From the NCBI RefSeq assembly GCF_027596085.1, contig NC_072456.1, forward strand, positions 14,584,744 through 14,648,743: 64,000 nucleotides of DNA. Direction: 5' to 3'. Under the pieces are notes generated by a model. It had not been told where the DNA came from, did no database searches, and was given only the letters and a program-made list of their open reading frames with translations. Of the stretch, positions 11,851 through 24,851 are shown one piece after another. This DNA is from Anoplopoma fimbria. Its lineage: Eukaryota; Chordata; Actinopteri; Perciformes; Anoplopomatidae. Numbering within the stretch: position 1 is the stretch's first letter; each line of letters opens with the position of its first letter. A program made the translations under genes and the position numbers.

Positions 11851-12867
11851 GAAGGGCCGCAGAAAGATGTTTGATGTTCTACACTGGAGTTCCTTCAACA
11901 TTTGTTGGACTTATATTTCAGTGGAAAATAGAAATAGAATAATTTTATAAGCAACAAAGAGATTATCTGAATAATTCATTACCTAGAATATGGTCAATAG
12001 TTGATAACGAGTGCAGTAAATTGCTGTATGTGTAAGAGTGAACGTAAACTGCAGAAAACATCATGTTAACTGAGCTACATGGAATTTTCTGTAGCCAACA
12101 TTGTGTGTTGACACACACGTCTGAGAGGAGTTTAAAAATGGAGATAGGTGTGAAAACAGCAACCTGTCTGTCATACCTCTGCCTTAATTGACAGATCAAC
12201 TCTGAGCGTGCCCACACAATCAGCAGCTGGTCCCTGTGATGCCATTCAAATTACCTGGGTATTAAAGAATCCCTCGGCTGAAACTACATAAATTATACAT
12301 AATGAAAGGCAATTAACATTTCTACTCTGACAATTAAATACATTAAAGACCCAGGCCTGTGGAAAGAGAGAGGATAGGAGCTGGGCGGGTGGATATGGGG
12401 GGTGGTGGTTGGCGTTGAATGAAACAGCTAGCTACCTTTAAAGTTCACCAATACACTCTGAGTGTCTGCTCAAATGTTTACAGACCAATTAGCGCTTGTG
12501 GACAGCCTCTCAATCAAACCAAATGCCAGGTTTGCATGGAATATTAAGCGGCTTATAATAGAGTGAGAAGTAAATGAATGTTATCTTTTTGGCCCCTTTA
12601 TAATTAAGGCCATGCAGGCTTGGTAAATAGCAAAAGTGTCATTGTAATGTTGTTCTCGTGTATTAATTGTAAGCAATTTGGGTTTATTTTATCGGTACAA
12701 GTCATACCTGAAAACAAGTGTTTGAACTCAGTGGAACATTGCCAGCACAAATACTGTGCCCAACTAAGGAAGTTGGTATCTTAAAAGTGAAAATTAAACA
12801 ATGCAGGGACGTGAACAGCCGAATGCAAAATATATTATATTGTAGCGGACTCTAGGGACCTATGTCC
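11851..12867. other. Non-coding; possible conserved regulatory blocks
   Basis: No gene recognised. About 12230-12360 and 12480-12690 hold non-repetitive sequence with AATTA/TAAT-type words, such as CAATTAACATT, CCAATTAGCGC and ATAATTAAGGCC. Blocks like these are often conserved around vertebrate developmental genes. This is a guess from composition alone. Confidence 0.35.
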
Positions 12868-12965
12868 ATCCATCCTCATTCATTCTCATCCATTTTTATA
12901 TATTCTCATTTACTCATAAGGGTCCAGGTTGGGGGGGCAGCAGGCAAAGCCGGGCCAGTCGTCAC
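12868..12965 (-). repeat. Probable retroposon 3' tail fragment
   Basis: CCATCCATCC, then TACTCATAAGGGTCCAGG, then a G7 run and GCAGCAGGCAAAGCC. Read on the minus strand this is a tail ending in GGATGGATGG, the same style as the SINE tail at 40035-40055 and other fish SINE/LINE ends. The fragment is short and divergent, so the family is not certain. Confidence 0.35.
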
Positions 12966-15645
12966 TATCCCCGACAAACTCTGTGGACATAATTAACCAT
13001 TTGTGTTTCAACACAAGCAGCTTTTTTGTGTTGTTTTCCATCTCACACTGACAGTTAGGCATAGCCCCTAAAAAATCCTTCCAATTAAGAATTTGGGGAA
13101 AACAGAGAACGGTTGCGTGGCCAGACGGGCAGTAGTACAGGAACTATTTTTTTCATTCCTCTTTAAAACGAAAGCAAGCCAACAGTGTGGTCCAGCCTGC
13201 CAGCAGCATCTGGCTATCTTCCTCCATCAGGTCAGCTACATCTTTCTGATTACATCTGCTAAAAGCTACCAGTTTATTTAGTGTCCACATCAGCAAAGCG
13301 GCGATGGCCCAAGATATGGATGCTACACAAGTCTGTCCCTTATCTTGACTTCTCAGCGAGGAATGGAAGGCAGGAAGACAGAAGAGGTGTAAGTTTGGTT
13401 ACTGAGGGGCTTCCAGTACACATTGCTAAGGAATTAGCATTCACTTATTGTAACAAAAGTTAATAATTAAAGTATAAAATATGTTCAATTACTGAGATAA
13501 TTGGATAAGAGACAGGAAATCAGTTAATTAATATCAAAATCAGATGAACCCACACTATCACACTTATTTCTGCTCATCTGAGGTGAATCAATTACAACCA
13601 GAGACACCTTTAACTCTGCCTACCGGCTTTCCCTCATCTGCCACCTAAATAGGTTCCTAATAAAATTACTTCTGAGGTATCACAATCGTCTCATCACAAG
13701 GTAACAAAAAGTGATTTATTTTTATTTTTAGACGCCTCAGGATGCACAGTAGGGGTCATAACATGAACAAAATTAGTAAAATGCAATAAATAGGGCTACT
13801 TTAATCAAACATTTTATGAGACTTAATAAGAACTGTCTTTAAGCTACAAACTTGATATCAGCATCAGTTAAAATCTACCTATAGATTCTCCAATTGAGCC
13901 AATACAATAGAGAAATAGAGGAGTGCAAGCAAACACATTTAGTAGTGGATGACTGTGTCTATAAAAAACCTCCACATCCCATTCAATGTATTTTCATCTC
14001 TTTTTTTTTCAACTAAACTGAACTGGTTTGAACCCTCCATTGAAGTCTCAATGAGACAAAAATAATTGACCCCCAAATAGTCCTAAAAGTAATGAAGTAT
14101 TACTGGAGTTAATCTAATGTAATTAATACATTTCAAGTTGGAAGATCTTTGACGATGTGTTATTGAACAGAAGTTATCATATTAGAGTAATGCAATGCTA
14201 AATAATGTGTAACTGACCAACACGCAGCTTAACAACAAACTACATGGGGCATGTGTCAGTTTACAGTAAGATCATGAATACAATGATGCGTTTTCTGGAA
14301 ATTCTCTAAAATAAAACATTATTATAATAATAGTACATTTTATTTGTAAAGCGCTTTAAAAAGGTACTCAAAGGCACAGAGATTTTGAACATCAGGTGTT
14401 CAAATGAGGATGGAGTTTGGATGGTAACAACATCCTATAAGTAAATGACAGCCAAGGTTCTATCCTACATTGTATTTTTGTCTGCTTCCAGGTAAATAAA
14501 TAAGTTGAGAGCATCATCCTTCAGATTGAAAGACCCTTTATCAGCATGATAGCTAGAAAATAAATATGCCCAGAGCCTATTACTTTCATGTTCAAAGCTG
14601 TTGAGTTGCTTCAATAAAAAAACAACATGCACTGCAATTATTGTGGAGGTTGTAGTGTGGTTCAAATCTTCCATTCATTTTGCTCCATTACTGCTCCAGC
14701 TGTAAGCAGGCCAATGTTTGCTGTTTCCTGCATATTTCTGATCAGCTGTGAATGAGTGACATCAAGTCTGTACACACATTAAAGTAGAGTAACAGAAAAG
14801 AAAGTATTTTGTTGCTATGATGGGACATGACTTCACTCAATAATCATCAGAAAAGAATGCAGTCCCTAACACACCTAACATACAATTGTATAAAAATAAG
14901 TAATAAAGCAATAAATTATGTGATGGCATAAAACATTTATCTTAAATTTGAGAATAACTTAAAACATAAAATAATTCTGAACTCTGTTCTTTTTAATGTT
15001 CTTCAAAAGATAGTCCCCTACCCTATAAACTACATTGCAGTAGTACTCAATAGCCTATTGCTATTGCATTAACTTTTCCCTTACATTCATATTAACTCAG
15101 TTATGTCTTAGCTTGTTGATGTATTTGTATTGACTGTATTATTTTTCTACTGACGTTATGCTTTCTTATTTTGTATTTTTAACTTCAACAGAAACAAATA
15201 GTCAGCTCCATCTCATACAGGGGCATGAGCGGCTTCCCTCTTGTGTGTTGCTATTTAACATAAGTTGGACCAAACTCTAGGTAAGGAGGTTGTTGATGAA
15301 ATTGGTGTGCTAGGTATCCTGTAATAGACTTACTAAAAGTTTCAGTTATGCATTCTGTCTCTAGCTTTTTCACTGCCATTTTCTTCTTGTACTTCTGAAG
15401 TCACAAGGACAGGTCTGCTCTTCGGCTCCTCATCAAAATTGCTGTGTTTTGTGTGCTTGAGTATCTCTGGGTCCTTGTTGATGAATATCACAAGCCCTTC
15501 ACTGTCAATTATGTAGACATTTTTATAATGTTGATTGTTTCAATAGATTTCTGGGGGTATCTTCAAAATTCCCCTACTTGTAAGTGTGTGTAGATAGCTG
15601 TAGTTACACTGATTGGTGGTTGTAAGGACAATAAATAGCCACATA
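12966..15645. other. Non-coding stretch, no gene recognised
   Basis: Short frames (13093-13281, 13281-13463, 14465-14674 minus) show no domain. A small fragment near 14330-14385 (TTTATTTGTAAAGCGCTTTA, then GGTACTCAAAGGC) resembles a word found in several fish repeats, but is too short to assign. Confidence 0.5.
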
Positions 15646-15994
15646 AACCTGCTTATCCAGTTAAGGGTCGCAGGGGTGCTGGAGCCTATCTCAGCTGTCA
15701 ATGGGCGAAGGCAGGGTACACCCTGGACAGGTCGCCAGCCTGTCGCAGGGCTGACATATAGAGACAAACAACCATTCACACTCACATCCACACCTACGGG
15801 CAATTTAGAGTCTTCAATGAACCTTAGCTGCATGTCTTTGGACTGTGGGAGGAAGCCGGAGAACCCGGAGAGAACCCACGCTGACACAGGGAGAACATGC
15901 AAACTCCACACAGAAGGTTGTCCAGCCCGAGAAATGAACCCGGGCCCCTCTTGCTGTGAGGCGACAGTGCTAACCACTACACCACCGTGCAGCC
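15646..15994 (-). mobile_element. tRNA-derived SINE, copy 1
   Basis: On the minus strand this begins GGCTGCACGGTGGTGTAGTGG and runs through the same ~350-base body as the copy at 39681-40058, with only scattered differences. It ends at GGATAAGCAGGTT and lacks the GGATGGATGG tail. The tRNA-like head carries an A-box-like TGGTGTAGTGG and a decayed B box (GGTTCATTTCT in place of GGTTCAATTCC), so polymerase III transcription from this copy is unlikely. The 140- and 145-codon frames across it on the two strands are by-products of the SINE, not genes. A (TA)n run adjoins its 5' end, and no target-site duplication could be identified. Confidence 0.85.
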
Positions 15995-16433
15995 TATATA
16001 TATATATCTACAAATATATTTTATTTTTTTCTTGATTGTAGGAGAACACTGTTACATCCTGGGTGCTCAAATATCACTTGTTGGGGATGCATGTATGATG
16101 TTGCCAGTGTACAGTAAATTTGGTGGGATGATAAGGTTTAGATTGAACTGTATCATCCTATTTTGCAGCCAGGTTTTTTCCTCATGAGACATTAAATGTC
16201 AATTCAGACATGCATTACTCCTTACATTGGACTGCAGTTGGATTCTCGCGATGTCACAAGACCATGCAAAAATCGCAGGATTGTGTATCACACAAAAGTC
16301 CATTTTGTCAGGCTTCAAGTAATGTGCTTGTGTCCAGTATGCCATGAGCAGGAACAAATCAGCATCCTGCATGGGCTGGTGGCATCTATGGTTGTGGCTT
16401 CCTTGTGTGCGAGACGACATAGTAAAAGCAACG
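15995..16433. other. Short non-coding stretch upstream of RecQ-like fragment
   Basis: (TA)n, then unique sequence. Overlapping frames on both strands (16196-16447 plus, 16199-16609 minus) have no recognisable domain. It could be the decayed 5' flank of the RecQ-like fragment that follows. Confidence 0.4.
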
Positions 16434-16643
16434 ATGGCAGCTCCTGAAGTGGTTAGCGTAGATGCTGCAATAGCATCAGTTTTATCTGAATTGGAAAGTA
16501 TTTCTTCATTGAAAGAAGAGCAAAGAACAGCATTGAAAGCTTTTTGCCGTAAAAAAACATGTTTTCTCTCTTCTCCCTTTGGAAAGAGTTTGATTGACCG
16601 ATGGTTCATCCAACCATGGATACCTGGCAGGGTTTTTTTTTAA
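16434..16643 (+). pseudogene. N-terminal fragment of RecQ-like helicase (probably transposon-borne)
   Basis: From an ATG at 16434 the frame reads MAAPEVVSVDAAIASV and then SISSLKEEQRTALKAF, followed by a degenerate Walker-A region ending in FGKSLI. This order matches, from memory, the start of RecQ/WRN-like ATP-dependent helicase frames present in many copies in fish genomes. Those enzymes unwind DNA using ATP bound at a GxGKS-type loop. Here the glycine-rich part of the loop is damaged (SSPFGKS), similarity ends just after it near 16597, and the frame stops at 16643, so no helicase core remains. The same frame is open upstream to 16344, but that part shows no similarity I recognise. It could be a retroposed or transposon-carried fragment; RecQ-type helicases are known in some Kolobok-type DNA transposons. 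Confidence 0.4.
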
Positions 16644-17218
16644 CGTGCCTTTCATTTTCCAAATATTTTCCAATGACGGCCTTTCAGATGGGTCTGTGTT
16701 ACAAAATGGTGGGTCATGTTACGTTTCTCGTCTCATTCAACTTTTCTTACCTGTTTTGTTCTATATGTGTCTTATGGCCCTTGCAGTGAGAACATTATTC
16801 AATACCTTCATATTACTGACCCACCAACACACTAATGTCTGTCCTTGTGGAATTTGGAAACATCTCTTTGGAGGTATTCTTCATACAGAATATTTCTTTT
16901 TTCCTGACCTTCTTTTTTTTGTCATTTTATTTCTTAAAGTTGAATCCTTTTCTTTTCTGCCCCTCATCAGATGATCTTCTTTTTGCTCAATCTTTAAAAA
17001 AGCATATTACTTTCTGGTTGAGCTGAAAGACCATCAGGTCACTTATTTAAATTGACCATCACTCCAATGTTATGTATATATATATATAAACTTTTGTTTT
17101 TTTCATGATTACTTTACACATTCATGACAAAAAAATGGGATTTCTTTCAAAACAAGGTTGATAGGACCCCGGTAGCTAGTCCTCTGCATGCGCAGATCTT
17201 ATCAAACCTTTGTTAAAA
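16644..17218. other. Non-coding stretch, T-rich
   Basis: T-rich sequence in which hydrophobic frames (16594-16974, 16835-17026) arise from TTT/TTC codons. No domain is recognised. A (TA)n run lies at 17075-17090. Confidence 0.5.
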
Positions 17219-17720
17219 AGATAGTGCCACTGTCATGAATTGGCTGCCAGTGTGAATAGTATTTTGCTGGTTTGTAAAAAACAAGCGGCAACCTACGGTG
17301 CTGAGCAGTGAAGTGCCAAAAACTGCAGTTCTTGAAGTGGCCACTTTAGGCTGGCTCAGAAAGTGAGTCACAAAAACTCCCCATAAAATACCCATAGTCC
17401 CCCATGTTAAAATACCGAACTTCCTAGCAGAAAAAAACAAGTTTAGTTTGGCATAATTTAGGGTGTCCCACTTTGAGTGACAGGTTGGTGCCGTAACAGG
17501 TCACAAAGCTGCTAGCTATCTGCTTTGCTGTGTCACTCTGGTCTGCCTTAGCTCCACTGACGACCTACTTCTTTGCTCATTTTTGGATTAGCTGGGAGTT
17601 AGGCTGTGTCATCACTCCCAAGTTGGAGATGGATGGAGACCCCACTTAGAGCTTCCCAATGGCTCTTCACATCCATATTTTCGATGGTAAAGACCTTGAA
17701 GCTGAGCAAAACATTCTGGT
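17219..17720. repeat. Unclassified teleost interspersed repeat
   Basis: Words such as TAGGCTGGCTCAGAAAGTGAG, ACTCCCCATAAAATACCC and CCCCCATGTTAAAATACC, followed by AGCAGAAAAAAACAAGTTTA, match in order a very common non-coding repeat of fish genomes, as I remember it. Taken as shorter landmarks: GGCTGGCTCAGAAAGTGAG near 17351 and CCCCCATGTTAAAATACC near 17399. The 75-codon minus-strand frame inside it is a by-product. Edges and superfamily are not determined. Confidence 0.45.
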
Positions 17721-18002
17721 TTTAAAATCCCTCCACCCCCTCCAGAGTCTTGAAAGATGACTTAGATGAAAATAATTCTTTGGACAAATATCAAAACCCA
17801 CAAATGACTATTGTAATAGCTGTTTAACAACACGTGTCAATCAGCTTCACTGAGCACTGAGACAGAGATTATATCTCGGTAATAAGCAATCATTCAAAGT
17901 GTTGATGAGTAACTAGCAAAGGATGAAGAAATATTACCAAAACACAAAAGAGAAATGTATATAAAACATGTTAACAAAGGATTTCTTGGGGCCCATTTGC
18001 TG
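17721..18002. other. Short non-coding stretch
   Basis: Nothing recognised. Confidence 0.5.
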
Positions 18003-18060
18003 ATAAGTCGCTTTGGATAAAAGCTTTTGCTAAATGACTGTAATGTAATGTAATGTAATA
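18003..18060 (+). mobile_element. LINE 3' tail fragment with (TAATG)n
   Basis: AAGTCGCTTTGGATAAAAGC, then TGCTAAATGACTG and about three TAATG units. The same 3' end, with only a few differences, closes the LINE copy at 47386-47440, so this is a severely 5'-truncated copy of the same family. No coding sequence remains. Confidence 0.8.
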
Positions 18061-19129
18061 ATTGCACCTCTAAATTATATTAATCCATATTATTCAGATG
18101 TGCAATTTTAGTAGTTGCTGGTAATCGGCCAGTCTGGACTCTGTTACTCAGGCTAAAACCCAACTTGCCCACAATGGACACAAGTTCAGAAGAAGTGTTT
18201 TGTTTTGAAGGTTATTTGCCCGAGATGTCAAAGGAAATCAGATGTTTCCCACATCTCTTTGCCCTCTATGGCCCTTTCTGGTATCCCCTCCCTCTCTATA
18301 CTTCACCCAACCTCCAACCCCACAGAGCTGGAAGGAGGTTTGTTGATGGATGTTGAAGGCTGCTCCGGTCCCACAGCAATTAACTCTTCTACTGCAAGAA
18401 GCAACCTGTCAGGTTGATGGAATCTCCCCACCACTGCTGCCTGTCACACAATCCAGGAGGGGCTGCAGACAAATGCTTCATCTATGTGTTTGCTTTACTG
18501 TTTTGCCTGCAGTTAAGAGCTAGCAGTAGAGCTACCAGGTGCATTGCAAGCCATCAATTGCCTCAGTGTCAGTTTGCACAGTCAATGGCCATGCAGTATA
18601 GCAGATCTGTGGGATTATAAGGAGTTAATGGAAGTAATGGTCAAGATCATGAGCATGTAAGAGTTCAAGAACAGAAAATATTAACGCTTCAGTTGTTCTT
18701 TATCTGGGTCATGAGAATAGAGAATAGAAAACTGCTCAACTGACAGTATGGTTTATACAATTACTAGGTATTTTTTGGTTGTGAAGAATTAAATTTCACA
18801 TTGACTTTCCCTGTCCTATTGCAAAAAAACATGACTAATATTGACTTGAAGAAATTAATTGTTTTACAAGCAAGAATTCACCAAAGTAAGCAGACAATTT
18901 CAAACTGTGGAAGATAGAAGAAGGGTTTATTAGAGCAATACAATAGTTCAAGAATACCTCTGTTACTTATTTTTTACAATTGGATGCAGATCCTAAAAAA
19001 ATTGTATATATCATCTTCAACTATCATCAACTATGTAAAGTTACTCCTAATTTTTTGGTGCGCTTTCCTATGATGTCAGCCACAAGTGTCTTATTAGATA
19101 AAATAGATGATGACCAACTGCCTTATTTG
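18061..19129. other. Non-coding stretch, no gene recognised
   Basis: Three frames of 63-70 codons (18165-18356, 18205-18417, 18414-18620) overlap in different phases, with no domain and no shared coding signal. Confidence 0.5.
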
Positions 19130-19265
19130 CAGTAATATATCCCAATATATCCCAATGATTGATTTCGCAATACTCAGCCTATCGCAATATCGCAATTATA
19201 TCATATCGGGACTCAAGTATTGGGATAATGCCGTATTGTGGGGACTCTGGTGATTACCACCCCTG
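19130..19265 (-). mobile_element. hAT-like transposon end (fragment)
   Basis: On the minus strand the segment begins CAGGGGTGGTAATCACCAG, close to the CAGGGGTGG-type terminal repeat of hAT elements. It continues with repeated ATTGCGATA/ATATTGGGATA words characteristic of a dispersed fish repeat. Only one end is visible; no matching inverted terminal repeat or 8-bp target duplication was found. It is probably a solo end of a non-autonomous element. Confidence 0.45.
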
Positions 19266-22200
19266 CTGTTTTTATAAAGCTCGATATCTCAAGCAGGAAC
19301 TTTCGTTTAAAAAATATTACTGTATGAATATGCTGAAATGTAAAAAGAAATTCACAAACTCTGCTTAAAACCTTAATCTACATCTATTTAAACATATCAC
19401 TTGAGGATATGAGAACTTATCTCTTCTTTGGGTGGATGAGGCTTCTGTTCAGTTTGGCAGGCAGCGTGGATGATGGGGCTTGATATCACCACTGTGGGTC
19501 AGTCTAGTTGGCTCGTACAAGGGAAAGGGGAACACATCCATCCAGGTGTGATATCGAGGGATGACAACATATATGTCAACATCTTCTTTCCCACTTCATT
19601 GAATCAGCTAGCTCCCTTTACCAAGTTTGTTACAAAAAAAATCCCTTCCTCTACCATTTAAAATGCAATGATATGCAACCCTTCACCTTGAGTTAACTGC
19701 ATTTTTGCCAGTCATGCCTTCTTCCTAAGAAGTCGGTCGAGTTCACACTCTGGAATGTGTCCCTCATCCTGATGAGATGTATACTTTGAAGTATGTAGCC
19801 CAAGGCCAATATAACTGGCAGTCGTGCTTCACAGGCTTTGAAAGCAGATTCAGAGTAAGACCAACCTGCATTTTTTTAAACGACATAATAGGAAATACAG
19901 ATATTATGTTTTTGCACAGGTGTTGTCTGTCTCACACTGAGGTTCACTGTATTTGTGTTCTTTTGGACATTGATGACCCAGTTCTCTGATATGACTTTGA
20001 TGTGTTATAGCCGATTACATCCCGTTGAAAGCCACAACTTAGCTTGCTACTGCCAATATATTGCACAGGCAAAACATATAGCATATGAAGCAAAACACCT
20101 CAAATATCATTGAAAATCTATTTATGTACACACAGGGTCACAGATGCATTATTATTCCTGTCAAACAATTCCTACCTTCAATAACTTAACCCAGCACTAT
20201 AAAATCTCTATAGTTTGATTGTACAACCTAACTATATGTTGGAGTATGGTGCACTGTGTATTGGGTTTTTAATGTTGAATGCTACTTGATTGACAGAACC
20301 AACATATGAAGTGAAACTAACTGTTAAGACTGGTAGCCCGATAACATTTCATTCCCCAGCTTGATAATAACAACCTTGAGGTGAAATTATACAACAATTT
20401 CTACATTACACTCTACCCTTGTTACAACAGTTTGTGGGTGACAACATGAAAAGATTTTGGATGTTTTTCCCATTCCCATTTTACCACTTTAACCTCACCT
20501 TACCTCCACCATCACCACTTTGAGTCCATGTCCCTCACCCCCACCCCCACATGCAAGGCACAGTACCTTCTGAGATATCTGTAGGTTTTGCTTCCCTGTA
20601 TTAGCAGCCCCAGAGGGTAGGTAAGCCACTTTACCTGTCATCTCAAATTGTGTGCACAACACCAGATATAGGTGGCTCGGCTCTTCCTTCATGCAGGACA
20701 GAGTGAAGCACTCAGACTGCGTAGGAGCAGTTGAGACTGCAGCTGAGTGAGGGCCATGGGGATGTTCAGATGCTTACGGGTCAGATGGGGATGCAAAAGT
20801 TTGTGTTTGAGATGAGTGGAAGGGAGATGAGACTGATGGTTGGTACCAAAGGGACCATGGTTATTGTAGGATTGGTTTCGAGGGTGTGCAGATGAGAAAT
20901 ATGTCAGTAGATAACACACAAAGGGATGACATCACATTTTTCTCTTGGTGTCCCCCTGAAATGTGCAGCAGAGTGGAATCTTTTGCCGTTTTTTTATGTT
21001 TAACTTAAACAGTAAATCATGCTCATTTATACCAATACCCTGCTTCATAGTTTACTAGGTTTGAGAGCTAGCACTGGGTAGCGCTACTGCAACAGTGTGT
21101 AGTGTGTCAATCAAAGTCAAATATGAAATGCTTTATCACTTGATAATAACATAATTTTGACTGCAACAATAGCAGATATGTTATTCTCTTTGATGGATTG
21201 TCTGACTCATTCAAGTGTTAAATCTGTGTGTTGATGTTCATCTGTAATAAAATTTACTGAAATCAGTGGCTGCCTGCAGGGATAGAAAACACAGTAAGAA
21301 GTCTAAAGCACTAAATGGTAGCGTGCTTTGAGGAAAATTGTAAAACATAGATTATGTAAAGTGATGTTTTCAAGAGAAGATAAAGAAAAGTGTATTTGAT
21401 GTGTAGAAAATATACTGGCCAGTCTGGAATGCTAATATTTACTACTTCTTGACAATGGGCTATTCTTCTTTCTCATATTCTTATCTTGTGTCAGGCCCCT
21501 CAACCTCTCAATTCCCCTCACTCCCACCGCTGCGTGTCATTCTATCGCTTTACAACTTAACTTGACATATCTATTTATTGATCGGGTCTGCAGCACATAG
21601 CTGTTTGAAGTAGCCTTCTGTCCGACTACCCTTGCCCTCCACCTATTCTCTAGCTTCTCCCACTCCCCCACATCTGTACTTGACAGGCTCACTTACCCTC
21701 CCTTCCTACATTCACCCTCTCCTTCCCTTCACTCTGCCAGTCTTATCTGCATGGCAGAGGAAGTGAAAGGGGGTCACTATCCGCTGTCCAATCAGATGAG
21801 TAAACACAGACACTCCCTCACTGTGGTAAAAATCAATAGCCAGCAGGCTCTATAATAGACATGTCCATCTAAAGCTAGGCACAAGATTAGCAGCAGTAAG
21901 TAGATGTTGCCAGATACGTCCTGGACACGTACAAAAGAAAAGGATTGGTGGGTCACTTTACGAAAAAGGAAACTGAAATGTCATGTTATCATTTTGCATT
22001 TCTAGTGAAAAGCTAATTTGATAGGGCACTATATTTGAATCTAACTTTAGATGTTTACCACTCCTTTTCTCTTTCTTACAATCTCTACTATTCACTCTGA
22101 AATCACCTCTAAAGTATTTTCAGATTCACTGAAAATACCCATCAGCGCACTCTTTATTACAGACAGCATCTGTCTTGAAGCAGCACGTCCAATGCATCTG

Positions 22201-22799
22201 GGCAGAGGCCCTTTCCTAATTACAAAATGTAATTATGTTGGAAGTCAGCTTTTCTAGAGTTCATGTGCACACTTATTAAAAGGACCATGACTTTCATTTT
22301 CTATATTTCTCAAAACAACCTTCAATTTAATTACTGCTGTGCCACCGTTCTGCTAGTTCTGAACTTAAGATTGTTATCAAACTTATATTTTTTTATTACT
22401 TGGCATGACAAATGAGCGGGCTCCGTAAAACTCGTTAAATATAGATTCGTATCGTTGACTTTTTTGTAATATCACACATAGTCACCTGATTATTAAGTAG
22501 TAGGTTATATATCAAAATAAGATCTGAGGTAGGAAGAAATACCTTGAGTTGTACCAACTGAAGCATGTGTCCACAGACCCGGCATTGGTCATATTGCATC
22601 CTATGGTCAACAATATATAACCCTTGGACCAAGTTTGCTTTTTCCAATATTGACATTGTGTCCAGGTGCTTCGACTCATTTCCCCCTCTCTAGCTGTAAG
22701 GCCTTAACTCACACCTCAGGGCTAGATAATGCCTCTTTGCTCCACTGCACTTCATAACAACATATAGAACAGAAACACAACCAAACCAGGGTGTGTACA
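19266..22799. other. Non-coding stretch, no gene recognised
   Basis: Frames of 60-76 codons occur on both strands, none with a recognisable domain. A C/T-rich section lies at about 21500-21740. No structured repeat stands out. Confidence 0.5.
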
Positions 22800-22801
22800 T
22801 A

Positions 22802-23012
22802 CAGTGCTGTGAAAAATTATTTGCCCACTTCCTGGTTTCTTATTTTTTTGCATATTTGTCACACTTAAATGTTTCAGATCATCAAACTAATTTTAATATT
22901 AGACAAAGATAACCCGAGTAAATTCAAAATGCAGTTTTTAAATGATGATTTCATTTATTAAGGGAAGCTATCCAAACCTACCTGGCCCTATGTGAAAAAG
23001 TAATTGCCCCCC
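22802..23012 (+). repeat. Tc1 left inverted repeat (IR/DR)
   Basis: The outer direct repeat is at 22806-22826 (GCTGTGAAAAATTATTTGCC) and the inner one at about 22990-23012 (ATGTGAAAAAGTAATTGCCC). These would be the two transposase-binding sites of this end. The arm pairs with 24211-24400. Confidence 0.9.
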
Positions 23013-23185
23013 TTGATAAATCATGAATGAACTGTGATTAACCACATTATTTGGAAAGCTGAGTTAAATTTCACTAGCCACACCCAGGCCTGATTACTGC
23101 CAGACCTGTTGAATCAAGAAATCACTTAAATAGAACCTGTCTGACAAAGTGAAGTAGGCTAAAAGATCTCAAAAAGCAACACATC

Positions 23186-24205
<1,020 letters not shown>

Positions 24206-24210
24206 GTTTA

Positions 24211-24400
24211 GGGGGCAATTACTTTTTCACATAGGGCCAGGTAGGTATGGATAGCTTTTTTCCCTTAATAAATGAAATCATCATTTAAAAACTGCATTTT
24301 GTATTTACTTGGGTTATCTTTGTCTAATATTAAAATTTGTTTGATGATCTGAAACATTTAAGTGTGACAAATATGCAAAAAATACTTTTTCACAGCACTG
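24211..24400 (-). repeat. Tc1 right inverted repeat (IR/DR, partly deleted)
   Basis: Reverse complement of the left arm. The inner direct repeat is intact (GGGGGCAATTACTTTTTCAC at 24211-24230). At the outer end, the part corresponding to TTTGCCCACTTCCTGG of the left arm is missing, leaving only CTTTTTCACAGCACTG. The right arm is about 20 bases shorter than the left. Confidence 0.9.
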
Positions 24401-24402
24401 TA

Positions 24403-24851
24403 TATACTGTACACAAATTTGCACACTCTGGGCATTCGTTTAGGCTTCCCTGGTTGTATTTGAAGTACTTATGCTGTACATCAGGTGAGGATAGAATGCT
24501 TTTTATAGTTGCTGTTTGGCCCTAAACTGTGCTATGTGTTCAAACATGTCAGAGCTGCAGTTTGACACTGTCCCTGAGGTATCTCCTGTGTTTTATGTGG
24601 TAAAGTAAGTGTTTAAAAAACTATTGAGGCAAATGTCTTGAACTCATTTCAGTGATGTTAGCGTTTATAAAAATCGCGACCATACACTGTGAAACCAAAT
24701 GTTTCCTTTTGCAAAGAGGATGCTGCAACCTCTCCTTGATGTCTACTGAAGGTAAGGAAAATACTGCTAACTGTCTCTTTTGTTTTTGGGCTGCAACAAT
24801 AATCAAATCTGACCCAGTGGCACATAGTGTAAAGAGGTAGCCAGTGTTTTC
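24403..24851. other. Short non-coding stretch
   Basis: A CTGTATATACTGTACA word adjoins the Tc1 end. Small frames on both strands have no recognisable domain. Confidence 0.5.

Noticed and set aside
15540..16035. 140- and 145-codon frames on opposite strands
   Set aside because: They lie in a SINE; the same peptides recur at 39678-40059, so they reflect repeat sequence and not a gene family.
16594..17026. Hydrophobic frames resembling membrane proteins
   Set aside because: T-rich DNA yields Phe/Leu-rich peptides by chance; no start context or domain.
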